Source: Haemonchus contortus
Taxonomy: Eukaryota > Nematoda > Chromadorea > Rhabditida > Trichostrongylidae
Length of the DNA: 64,000 bases
Assembly: GCA_000469685.2 (NCBI GenBank)
Contig: LS997567.1
Location: forward strand, 26,762,475-26,826,474
Direction: 5' to 3'
The notes under the pieces: model-generated
The model's input: only the letters and a program-made list of their open reading frames with translations
Database searches by the model: none
Told to the model about the DNA's origin: nothing
Part shown: positions 1 through 9,351 of the stretch, one piece after another
Layout: each line of letters starts with the position of its first letter
How positions within the stretch are numbered: position 1 is the stretch's first letter
Translations under genes and position numbers: made by a program

Positions 1-3000
1 ACACTGCAATGCAGCGAAGGGGGTGTAGAGGGTACCCACCTAATCAGAGAAGAACACTGTCGCGGATTAAAGGGCTCCTCAAGATTTACTGACTAAGTCA
101 ATAAAAATTACTGCAATGCAGTGAAGGGGCTGTAGAGGGTATAAGCCGAATCAGAGAAGAGCACTGTAGAGGGCGTATGAGTTCTTCCCGAAGTGTTCAA
201 TATTTCAGTGAAAAACACTGCAGTGCAGCGAAGGGGCTGTAGAGGGTACCCACTAAATCAGCAATGAGCACTGTTGCGGACGAAGGGTTCCCCAAGAATT
301 ATCAACTAAATCAGTAAAAAACACTGCAGTAGAGAGAAGCGGCTGTAGAGGGTATAAGCCAAATCAGAGAAGAACACTGTAGAGGGCGTATGACTTCTTG
401 TCGAGGTGTTCACTATGTCACTGAAAAACACTGCAATGCAGCGGAAGGGCTGTAGAGGGTACCCAATGAATCAAAAAAGAACACTGTTGCGGACGAAGGG
501 TTCCTCAAAAATCATTAACTGAATCAGCAAAATTACTGCAATGGAGAGAAGAGGCTTCAGAGGGTATACGCCGAATAAGAGAAGAGCACTGTAGAGGGCG
601 TATGAGTCCTTGTCGATGCGTTCACTATGTCACTGAAAAACACTGCAATGCAGCGGAAGGGCTGTAGAGGGTACCCAATGAATCAAAAAAGAACACTGTT
701 GCGGACGAAGGGTTCCTCAAAAATCATTAACTGAATCAGTAAAAAACACTGCAATGGAGAGAAGAGGCTGCAGAGCGTATAAGCCGAATCAGAGAAGAAC
801 ACTGTAGAGGGCGTATGAGTTCTTGTCGAGGTGTTCACTATGTCACTGGAAAACACTGCAATGCAGCGAAGGGGCTGTAGAGGGTACTCAATGAATCAGG
901 AAATAACACTGTCGCGGATGAAAGGGTTCCTCAAGAATTATTAACTGAATCAGTAAAAAACACTGCAATGGAGAGAAGAGGCTGTAGAGGGTATAAGCCG
1001 AATCAGAGAAGAACACTGTAGAGGGCGTATGACTTCTTGTCGAGGTGTTCACTATGTCACTGAAAAACACTGCAATAGAGAAAACCGGCTGTAGAGGGTA
1101 TAAGCCGAATCAGAGAAGAACACTGTAGAGGGCGTAGGAGTCCTTGTCGATGCGTTCACTATGTCACTGGAAAACACTGCAATGCAGCGAAAGTGCTGTA
1201 GAGGGTACCCAAAGGATCAGAAAAGACCACTGTCTCGGATGAAAGAGTTCCTCAAGAATTATTAACTGAATCAGTAAAAAACACTGCAATGCAGTGAAGG
1301 GGCTGTAGAGGGTACCCACTAAATCAGCAATGAGCACTGTTGCGGACGAAGGGTTTCCTTAAGAATTATCAACAAAATCAGTAAAAAACACTGCAGTAGA
1401 GAGAAGCGGCTCTAGAGGGGTATAAGCCGAATCAGAGAAGAACACTGTAGAGGGCGTATGACTTCTTGTCGAGGTGTTCACTATGTCACTGAAAAACACT
1501 GCAATGCAGCGGAAGGGCTGTAGAGGGTACCCAATGAATCAGAAAAGAACACTGTTGCGGACGAAAGGGTTCCTCAAGAATCATTAACTGAATCAGTAAA
1601 AATACTGCAATGCAGCGAAGGGGCTGTAGAGGGTACCCACCTAATCAGAGAAGAACACTGTCGCGGATTAAAGGGCTCCTCAAGATTTACTGACTAAGTC
1701 AATAAAAATTACTGCAATGCAGTGAAGGGGCTGTAGAGGGTATAAGCCGAATCAGAGAAGAGCACTGTAGAGGGCGTATGAGTTCTTCCCGAAGTGTTCA
1801 ATATTTCAGTGAAAAACACTGCAGTGCAGCGAAGGGGCTGTAGAGGGTACCCACTAAATCAGCAATGAGCACTGTTGCGGACGAAGGGTTCCCCAAGAAT
1901 TATCAACTAAATCAGTAAAAAACACTGCAGTAGAGAGAAGCGGCTGTAGAGGGTATAAGCCAAATCAGAGAAGAACACTGTAGAGGGCGTGTGACTTCTT
2001 GTCGAGGTGTTCACTATGTCACTGAAAAACACTGCAATGCAGCGGAAGGGCTGTAGAGGGTACCCAATGAATCAAAAAAGAACACTGTTGCGGACGAAGG
2101 GTTCCTCAAAAATCATTAACTGAATCAGCAAAATTACTGCAATGGAGAGAAGAGGCTTCAGAGGGTATACGCCGAATAAGAGAAGAGCACTGTAGAGGGC
2201 GTATGAGTCCTTGTCGATGCGTTCACTATGTCACTGAAAAACACTGCAATGCAGCGGAAGGGCTGTAGAGGGTACCCAATGAATCAAAAAAGAACACTGT
2301 TGCGGACGAAGGGTTCCTCAAAAATCATTAACTGAATCAGTAAAAAACACTGCAATGGAGAGAAGAGGCTGCAGAGCGTATAAGCCGAATCAGAGAAGAA
2401 CACTGTAGAGGGCGTATGAGTTCTTGTCGAGGTGTTCACTATGTCACTGGAAAACACTGCAATGCAGCGAAGGGGCTGTAGAGGGTACTCAATGAATCAG
2501 GAAATAACACTGTCGCGGATGAAAGGGTTCCTCAAGAATTATTAACTGAATCAGTAAAAAACACTGCACTGGAGAGAAGAGGCTGTTGAGGGTATAAGCC
2601 GAATCAGAGAAGAACACTGTAGAGGTCGTATGACTTCTTGTCGAGGTGTTCACTATGTCACTGAAAAACACTGCAATAGAGAAAACCGGCTGTAGAGGGT
2701 ATAAGCCGAATCAGAGAAGAACACTGTAGAGGGCGTAGGAGTCCTTGTCGATGCGTTCACTATGTCACTGGAAAACACTGCAATGCAGCGAAAGTGCTGT
2801 AGAGGGTACCCAAAGGATCAGAAAAGACCACTGTCTCGGATGAAAGAGTTCCTCAAGAATTATTAACTGAATCAGTAAAAAACACTGCAATGCAGTGAAG
2901 GGGCTGTAGAGGGTACCCACTAAATCAGCAATGAGCACTGTTGCGGACGAAGGGTTCCTCAAGAATTATCAACAAAATCAGTAAAAAACACTGCAGTAGA

Positions 3001-3428
3001 GAGAAGCGGCTCTAGAGGGTATAAGCCGAATCAGAGAAGAACACTGTAGAGGGCGTATGACTTCTTGTCGAGGTGTTCACTATGTCACTGAAAAACACTG
3101 CAATGCAGCGGAAGGGCTGTAGAGGGTACCCAATGAATCAGAAAAGAACACTGTTGCGGACGAAAGGGTTCCTCAAGAATCATTAACTGAATCAGTAAAA
3201 ATACTGCAATGCAGCGAAGGGGCTGTAGAGGGTACCCACTGAATTAGAAAGAAACACTGTTGTGGACGAAGGGTTCCTCAAGATTTACTGACTAAATCAG
3301 TAAAAAACACTGCAGTAGAGAGAAGCGGCTGTAGGGGGTTTAAGCCGAATCAGAGAAGAACACTTTAGGGGGCGTATGAGTTCTTGCCGAGGTGTTCACT
3401 ATGTCAGTGAAAAACACTGCAATGCATT
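1..3428. repeat. Satellite array, 15-monomer higher-order repeat of ~1601 bp
   Basis: The stretch is made of ~107-bp monomers of two alternating kinds. Type A carries a GGGTACCCA-like block followed by a 'TTGCGGACGAAGGGTTCCTC' segment; type B carries a GGTATAAGCCGAATCAG block followed by a TCGAGGTGTTCACTATGTCA segment. Both begin with ACACTGCAATG. I count monomer starts near 3, 111, 220, 321, 430, 535, 640, 748, 855, 960, 1068, 1176, 1280, 1389 and 1497. The pattern then restarts at 1604 and again near 3203, which gives a 15-monomer higher-order unit of 1601 and 1599 bp. The order is not strictly alternating: two B monomers adjoin at 960/1068 and A monomers adjoin at 1176/1280 and 1497/1604. 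The two full copies differ at very few bases, so the duplication is recent. The array continues off the left edge. Short open frames on the minus strand recur at the same offset and are repeat artefacts, not genes. Confidence 0.95.
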
Positions 3429-3848
3429 TTTTACTCCAGTTCTTCTCTTACTCATTGGATATCCTCTCTATCCTCTTCTTCCCTACAACTCAATTTTTCA
3501 CTGATTTGGTGACTACCATTGTAGGAACCCTTACGTCTACAACAATTTCTTCTCTGACTCAGTGGGTGCCCTCTCTGGCCCCTTTTTCCCTACTACTCGG
3601 GCTTTCAGTGAATTAATGACCACCTCTGTAATAATACTCACGTGAACAACACTGTTATTCTCTAACTCAGTGAATGCCCTCTAGAACATCTTCACTCCAT
3701 TGCAGTGTTTTTCACCTAAGCAGTAACTATATTTGTATGAGCCTCTACCTAAACAATAGTATTCTTCTCTGATTCATTGGATATCCTCTCTGGCCCTTTT
3801 TCCCTACTACTCAGTTTTCACTGATTTAGTGGCCAATGTCTGTATCTC
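3429..3848 (-). repeat. Diverged, inverted monomers of the same satellite
   Basis: From about 3429 the sequence no longer matches the monomers on the plus strand but resembles their reverse complement. Blocks such as TTCTCTGACTCAGTGGGTGCC (near 3555) and CTTCTCTGATTCATTGGATA (near 3762) correspond to the reverse of the type A segment around GGTACCCAATGAATCAG. The monomers here are much more diverged than those to the left and appear truncated. This marks an orientation switch and the decayed edge of the array. Confidence 0.7.
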
Positions 3849-4399
3849 CTTTTTTATACAGCAGCACAGTCTTGCGACAGGCACTGCGTGAAGAGCCTAG
3901 CCGGAGTTCTGACGATGACTGATGGAAGACTCCTCAGATATTCTGACTGATCCTATCGGGACCGGGCGCCGCACATTTCTTCATCGACGTGATGGCATGT
4001 CATATTTCGAAGGAGGATCCGAAGGAGCGATACATTCTTCTCGTCTGAGATGATGGGTTCATTCTCATTCTCACCGGCTCGCGTGCGGTTGCTCTGTTCT
4101 ACGTCTCTCGTTATTCTCAAACCCGCCGGTTCATCTATTGGTATTATTACCACACTTTCTGTATCGAAGGACTGTGCATCACACATTGCTCATAGTGGCA
4201 CGTGAGTACTCAAGTTTTGTGAAGGTGCCGCTTCATAAGGTATACTGTTTCGTTGAATTTGTTGCTTCGCACTGGACTCGATTGCTGCTAAATAATTCTT
4301 TCGATTTGTTCATCGATCTTCGTTTCACATGAAGCTAAGAAGTGTTGTGGCTCAAGAATCTGTTGGACAAAGCTGTGATGGAATGGATATGAGTGGTGT
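3849..4399. other. Non-coding stretch, probable 5' flank or 5' UTR of the first LINE
   Basis: There is no recognisable coding sequence. It lies between the satellite edge and ORF1 of the CR1-like LINE in the same orientation as that LINE, so part of it may be its 5' untranslated region. I could not fix the LINE's 5' end because no target duplication is visible. Confidence 0.4.
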
Positions 4400-5137
4400 A
4401 TGTTTACCAAAGAGCTACAGAAACAAGTTGCGCTTTTATCGAAATCGAATCGCGTGGCAGATGGAGTCAAGAAAGTGATAACTGCAATAATAAGTGATTT
4501 TCACTCTCTACACGTTGAAAACGCTGAGGTAAGGCAAGAACTTTGTAATGTTCGTAAGGATATGTCTAATGATTCTTCAATAAGAAATGATATCACACAC
4601 ACACAAGACTGTCAACTGGGTCAAGCCACTGACATGGAATTATCGAAGCTAGATGTAATGTTGTATTATCAGGAAGTTGAGAGAAAACGTTCAGTCATTG
4701 TTATTGGAGTGCCGGAACTAAAGTCATCGAGTTCTAGAGATCGTATATCGTATGATTGTGCTAGTGTTTGTAACATCCTTGATTTTCTGAATGTGGAATG
4801 TAACCCACTCACAGTCTATCGACTTGGTCGGCCTAGGGTAGGTAGGGATAGATTACTGAAAGTTGTTTTGCCATCTCATGCTCTTCAACGACTTGCACTG
4901 AAACGAGCCTCGCGTCTGCGCTATTTTACTGGTCGAGGGGTCTACATAAGAGAGTCCCTTACCCTAGAAGAAAGGAAGCGTAGACGTGAGTTGAGGGCTC
5001 ACAAGTCTGAGAAAGGAGGTGTAACGTCCTATAAAATGCAGTCCACCGTTAATTATGGTTTGTCGCCTACCGCCACTTCTTCTCCCAGACCCAGAAATGC
5101 AACTAGTTCCTCCGCTAAAGTCGGGGGAAACTGTTAG
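4400..5137 (+). CDS. LINE ORF1-like protein (245 aa)
   Basis: This intact 245-residue frame precedes the endonuclease-RT frame by 20 bp. The N-terminal ~75 residues are rich in charged heptad-like spacing and may form a coiled coil. Residues ~88-190 contain 'VIVIGVPE', 'VYRLGRP' and 'LLKVVLPS', then a basic stretch with 'ERKRRRELR'. This layout (an RRM-like nucleic-acid-binding fold followed by a basic tail) is seen in ORF1 proteins of CR1/jockey-type LINEs, which bind element RNA. I see no CCHC zinc knuckle. The frame at 40726-41414 shows the same 'VYR.G...LLPS' and 'R.S.T..ER' layout, which supports the LINE assignment. The first Met at 4400 is used as start; alternatives are possible. The reading frame is intact but its ORF2 partner is broken. 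Confidence 0.7.
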   Translation: MFTKELQKQVALLSKSNRVADGVKKVITAIISDFHSLHVENAEVRQELCNVRKDMSNDSSIRNDITHTQDCQLGQATDMELSKLDVMLYYQEVERKRSVIVIGVPELKSSSSRDRISYDCASVCNILDFLNVECNPLTVYRLGRPRVGRDRLLKVVLPSHALQRLALKRASRLRYFTGRGVYIRESLTLEERKRRRELRAHKSEKGGVTSYKMQSTVNYGLSPTATSSPRPRNATSSSAKVGGNC

Positions 5138-5157
5138 ATGTTCCCCGGTCTGTTCGT

Positions 5158-6583
5158 ATGTTAAGGTGCTTTTACGCAAATGTAAGGTCTGTCTCTAAAA
5201 ATGCGAGCTTTATAAAGATATTGTTGTCAAATAACTATGATGTTTTTGCCTTTTCGGAAACTTGGCTGAAATCTAGTCATACCTTATCCTCTACTCTTGG
5301 GGACATTATTGATGAATATGATGCAATTAGATGTGATCGTCCAAAGAAGTCTGGAGGAGGAGTTATACTTCTTGTTCGGCGAAATGTCTCCATTTTTTTG
5401 GTTCTAGCTGATGCGATTGAAGATTCATTTGAAATTCTCTGTGCGGATTTATATTACGATGGAGCCAGTTACAGAGTAATTGTTGTGTACAAATCTCCCT
5501 CTTGTTCCAACAATAATTTTGAGCTTCTTATGAAAGCCCTTAGTGATTTACTATCATGTGGTAAACATAGTGTGATAGTGGGTGACTTCAATTCGCCAGA
5601 ATTTTGTTGTCAAAATGGGATCTTTCCGAACAGTTTTGCCATATCTTGTCTTAACGACTTGGTCCAATGCCATAATCTCACACAGCATGTTTGGATACCT
5701 ACAAGGTGTGGTAATATACTTGACCTAGTCTTTTCAAGTGCTCCAGCTCTTATAAACAACCTATCGATCACAACCCCAGTTGGTTTGAGTGATCATAATA
5801 GCATCACATTTGAGTTTAGGTGTATATTTTCTCATCCTGTGTATACTTATAAACGGATGTATTCGAAACACAATTTAAATGCTCTGTGTAGTAGTCTAGC
5901 ACAAGTTCGTTGGGTTCCGTTGCTTGAATCCAAAAATGATGTTGATGAGAAGTATGAATTATTCCTATCTATCTTGCATAATGCATTTGAACATCATATC
6001 CCCTGGACAAAGGTCCCTTGTGTTAAGTCTATTCGTTTACCTCCACATCTACAGATTATGTGGGAGCACCGAGAATGCTTATTTGCTGAAGCCCAATGCT
6101 CAGGTAATTGGGAGAGGTTCAAATCGTTCTCCCTGAAGTATCATGCTCACCTCAAAAAGTACAATGATTATCTGGAAAGGAAAGTAATAAATTCCGGTAG
6201 TGCTAGTAGTTTTTATAGATATTTGAGTAAGAAATTGCAGGATACTAAACGGGTCGGTTGTTTGCGGAATGAAAATAGAGTAGCGATCCTATCCACGGAT
6301 AAAGCGGACAAGTTAGCTGATCAACTCGAAAGTATTTTTCAGGAGGATGATGGAAATATTCCTACGGTAATCTACCATGATGTTGAATCTATGAAAGATT
6401 TTCCTTGGTTTACAGCTTCGGCTTTAGGTAATTTGATCGATAAGTGGCCTGGGTCACCCTCGGTCACGCCTGATTTTCTGCCGTTCTTTCTTGTGCGAAG
6501 AATGGCTCCAGTCATATGCGGAGCTCTTGCTTACATCTTTGAATAGTCTTTGATGTTCGGTGAGGTCCCTATGCGATGAAAAT
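5158..6583 (+). pseudogene. LINE ORF2, endonuclease and start of RT (5' part)
   Basis: The open frame of 462 residues (5158-6546) carries the apurinic-endonuclease signature of CR1-like LINEs: 'NVRS' near the N-terminus, 'SETWL' at ~residue 36, 'GGGV' at ~62, 'VYKSP' at ~105, 'VGDFNSP' at ~140 and 'LSDHNSI' at ~208. These hold the metal-binding and catalytic N, E, D and H residues. The remaining ~240 residues are the linker before the RT fingers. A stop at 6544-6546 ends the frame; homologous coding continues in a shifted frame (GEVP motif near 6560) up to the insertion at 6594. The enzyme would nick target DNA and prime reverse transcription; this copy cannot, because RT is split and shifted. 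Confidence 0.85.
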
Positions 6584-6594
6584 ACTCTTTTGTT
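6584..6594. repeat. Target-site duplication, left copy
   Basis: ACTCTTTTGTT here is repeated exactly at 9352-9362. Deleting everything between the two copies restores a continuous RT coding register in the LINE (…AAATACTCTTTTGTT then GCGCCTATACTC). Confidence 0.85.
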
Positions 6595-6948
6595 AATTCC
6601 ACGTTCGGTCTTCTTGAAACCTGGGCATGTTGCATAATGTTTGCAGTGTTTTGCCGTACAGGTTTGTTATGGTAGAAACCGCTTTATTTGGTCGACGTTT
6701 CGACTATCTCGTCGTCCACAAGGACCTCAAAGCAGTTCGGAGCTCCTGATCTGTGGCTTACCCAACCAAGCGCCCAAACGCGCTAGCCCAGTCGCAACAG
6801 CTCCCAGAAACTTGAACACTAAAAGGTCCCAACCGGGAAACCAACCTTCTGCGGTTCCACCAACGTTGTCGTCCCACTCGATTTCGTGAACAACAAGGGA
6901 CCAATGAGACACCATTGGCGGTCGTTGGATAAGAGCTGCGCGGTGTTC

Positions 6949-7560
6949 TCAAAGCCCACAGAGAGGAATGAAAGGCAGAAATTCGCCTGTTATGGCAATG
7001 CACTCATTTCGGTTATTCAGCTCAGGATTTCGCTCGCGGATATGCAACGCTTCCAAAATCTTTCTAGCACCGATCTCGTTCTCGTAGGCTAGAATTTTGC
7101 ATTTAATATCAAAATCATTGCCTTCGTGTACTTCGAGTCGATGCTTCCCAAGCGGTGTAAAAAGGCTTCCACTCCTTTTACCTGCAAGATGTTCTTTGAC
7201 ACCTATGCCTAGCATCCTTCCCGTCTCACCAATATATATTCCGTCACAGGCCGAACACTGAAGTTGGTACACTGTCCCTCGCTGTGTGCAATCACCATCC
7301 TTTCCAAACGGACAAATGACGCAGTTACTCGTAGAACATGCACGATCATCAAGTCTATTGCGGATAAGATGTACCAAGATAACATCATTAGCCAGATCCG
7401 CTCGAGCAATGCATTGTCGAATTTCTGCGCTGACTTTATCCGATATAAATGGAAGTCGGAGATGCATCACATTCTCACGGTTTCTCGGCGAGTAAGCTTT
7501 TAAGCCTGACCTTTTACGTTGTGTCCCATGGCCATTTAACTTTGCGATCTCACATGCTAG
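6949..7560 (-). pseudogene. Penelope-like RT C-terminus with GIY-YIG endonuclease (left copy)
   Basis: On the minus strand an open frame runs from the inter-arm junction to a stop at 6949; 173 residues follow the first Met at 7470. It contains 'LRLPFISDKVS', a cysteine cluster 'CSTSNCVICPFG' typical of the zinc finger that precedes the nuclease in Penelope-like elements, and 'YQLQCSACDGIYIGETGR', which is the GIY-YIG core with the catalytic Arg. The downstream 'GKHRLEVHEGNDFD' and 'ENEIGARKILEALHIRER' supply the conserved Glu region. The nuclease would cut target DNA for priming. The RT palm is missing because of 5' truncation, so this is a fragment although its frame is intact. Confidence 0.85.
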
Positions 7561-7566
7561 CTTACC

Positions 7567-9033
7567 AAAAGCTTACTCGCCGAGAAACCGTGAGAATGTG
7601 ATGCATCTCCGACTTCCATTCATATCGGATAAAGTCAGCGCAGAAATTCGACAATGCATTGCTCGAGCGGATCTGGCTAATGATGTTGTCTTGGTACATC
7701 TTATACGCAATAGACTTTATGATCGTGCATGTTCTACGAATAACTGCGTCATTTGTCCGTTTGGAAAGGATGGTGATTGCACACAGCGAGGGGCAGTGTA
7801 CCAACTTCAGTGTTCGGCCTTTGACGGAATATATATATTGTTGAGACGGGAAGGATGCCAGGCATACGTGTCAAAGAACATATAGCAGGTAAAAGGCGTG
7901 GAAGCCTCTTTACATCGCTTGGGAGGCATCGACTACAGGGTGGTGAAAAATTACGTGCGCCATAAAAAACGCTAGATTTTTGTTATTTGTATACCAACAT
8001 GGAAAGGAATATATTTCCTCAAAACAACAAACAATGACATTACATAGTCACAACAAGTTTTCAGAGTGAATGCCTTCTGCTTCGATACAGGCTTCGGTTC
8101 GTCTTTTCGACGAAACCACGGTGAGCCGAAAGTAGTCTATGTCCAAACTGTCCCAGATTTTCGCACTTCTTTTCGCTAAGCCACCAAACTTTTCACGATT
8201 CTATTTCTCCTCTTCCATATGACCCCAAACAACGAAGTTCAAAGGGTTCAAATCTGGGCTACTAGAAGGCCACAGGTCCTTCGTCAGAAAGGGAATCATC
8301 TCGGTTTCGAGGAAGTGATTGGTGGATTTCTCTGCATGGGCTGGAGCCCAGCCTTGCTGGAAGATGAAGATGGGATGATTTCTCTTCCAGGACAGTACAG
8401 CTTCTTCAAGGATTCCTTTCTATAAAACTTCGCATTAATTTTCACATTTTTGTCTATGAAAATGAACTGAGTCTTACCTGATGCACTGATACCACTCCAA
8501 ACCATTAAACTTTTGAAGAACAAACTTTCTGTGGCGATTCTTCTATTCCGGATATTCCTAAAAACGGAACTAGAAACTTGGCCTTGATTCTGAGGGTTGT
8601 AGCCACTTCCACGGTAAACACTTTTTGGAACAGTTTGGACATTGACTACCTTCGGCGCACCGTGGTTTCCGCGAAAAGACGAATCGAATCCTGTATCTAA
8701 GCAGAAGGCGGACACTTTACAAACTTGTAGTAACTATGTAATGTCATTGTTTGTTGTTTTAGGTTAATATATTTCTTCCCATGCTGGTATACGAATAATA
8801 AAGTTTGAGCGCTTTTTATGACGCACGTAATTTTTCGCCACCCTGTAGAAGTACACGAAGGCAATGATTTTGATATTAAATGCAAAATTCTAGCCTACGA
8901 GAACGAGATCGGTGCTAGAAAGATTTTGGAAGCGTTGCATATCCGCGAGCGAAATCCTGAACTGATTAACCGAAATGAGTGCATTGCCATAACAGGCGAA
9001 TTTCTGCCTTTCATTCCTCTCTGTGGGCTTTGA
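7567..9033 (+). pseudogene. Penelope-like RT C-terminus with GIY-YIG endonuclease (right copy)
   Basis: This is the mirror image of the left copy. The zinc-finger cysteines and 'GIYI' are visible at ~7730-7840, but a frameshift follows GIYI near 7840. The coding resumes as 'VETGRMPGIRVKEH'. The frame is then split at 7935 by a Tc1-type transposon and resumes at 8848 with 'EVHEGNDFDIKCK', running to the stop at 9031-9033. The short frame at 8818-9033 is this tail and not a separate gene. Confidence 0.85.
7936..8845 (-). mobile_element. Tc1/mariner-type DNA transposon nested in the Penelope-like copy
   Basis: The 910-bp element begins CAGGGTGGTGAAAAATTACG and ends with its inverted complement, flanked by TA at 7934-7935 and 8846-8847. 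Removing it and one TA restores the host reading frame. The inverted repeats are unusually long, about 225 bp per side with some mismatches (7936-~8160 and ~8620-8845). Between them a minus-strand transposase fragment is readable: 'VWSGISASGKTQFIFID', then in a shifted frame 'FQQGWAPAHAEKS' and 'SSSPDLNPLNFVVWG', which are the second and third catalytic regions of Tc1-type DDE transposases. The N-terminal DNA-binding part is missing, so this is a non-autonomous deletion derivative. Confidence 0.85.
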
Positions 9034-9351
9034 GAACACCGCGCAGCTCTTATCCAACGACCGCCAATGGTGTCTCATTGGTCCCTTGTTGTTCACCGAA
9101 TCGAGTGGGACGGCAGCGTTGGTGGGACCGCAGAAGGTTGGTTTCCCGGTTAGGACCTTTTAGTGTTCAAGTTTCTGGGAGCTGTTGCGACTGGGCTAGC
9201 GCGTTTGGGCGCTTGGTTGGGTAAGCCACAGATCAGGAGCTCCGAACTGCTTTCAGGTCCTTGTGGACGACGAGATAGTCGAAACGTCGACCAAATAAAG
9301 CGGTTTCTACCATAACAAACCTGTACGGCAAAACACTGCAAACATTATGCA

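Larger units (their letters stand above)
6595..9351. mobile_element. Penelope-like element, two head-to-head 5'-truncated copies
   Basis: The insertion is 2757 bp and sits between exact 11-bp duplications. It is an inverted repeat: the left arm (6629-7504) matches the reverse complement of the right arm (7567-9353) once the nested transposon is removed, and each arm is then about 875 bp. Both arms encode the C-terminal region of a Penelope-type RT with a zinc-binding linker and GIY-YIG endonuclease, with C-termini facing outward. Head-to-head partial copies with 10-15-bp target duplications are characteristic of Penelope-like retroelements. About 34 bp at 6595-6628 are present only on the left. 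The left copy extends ~60 bp further 5' (to ~7561) than the right. Confidence 0.85.

Noticed and set aside
888..2962. Minus-strand open frames recurring in the satellite (e.g. 888-1070 and 2489-2671)
   Set aside because: They recur with the 1601-bp period and lack any protein features; they are repeat artefacts.
1..3428. CRISPR array
   Set aside because: The regular repeats are ~107 bp, directly tandem without unique spacers, in a eukaryotic transposon-rich context.
6690..6730. Hammerhead ribozyme in the Penelope-like 3' region
   Set aside because: A GTCGAAACGTC-type motif is present in each arm (mirrored at ~9275), but I could not find the CTGATGA core with proper stems.
8700..8900. Separate gene beginning at 8818
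   Set aside because: Its start lies in the Tc1 terminal repeat and its body is the interrupted Penelope-like C-terminus.
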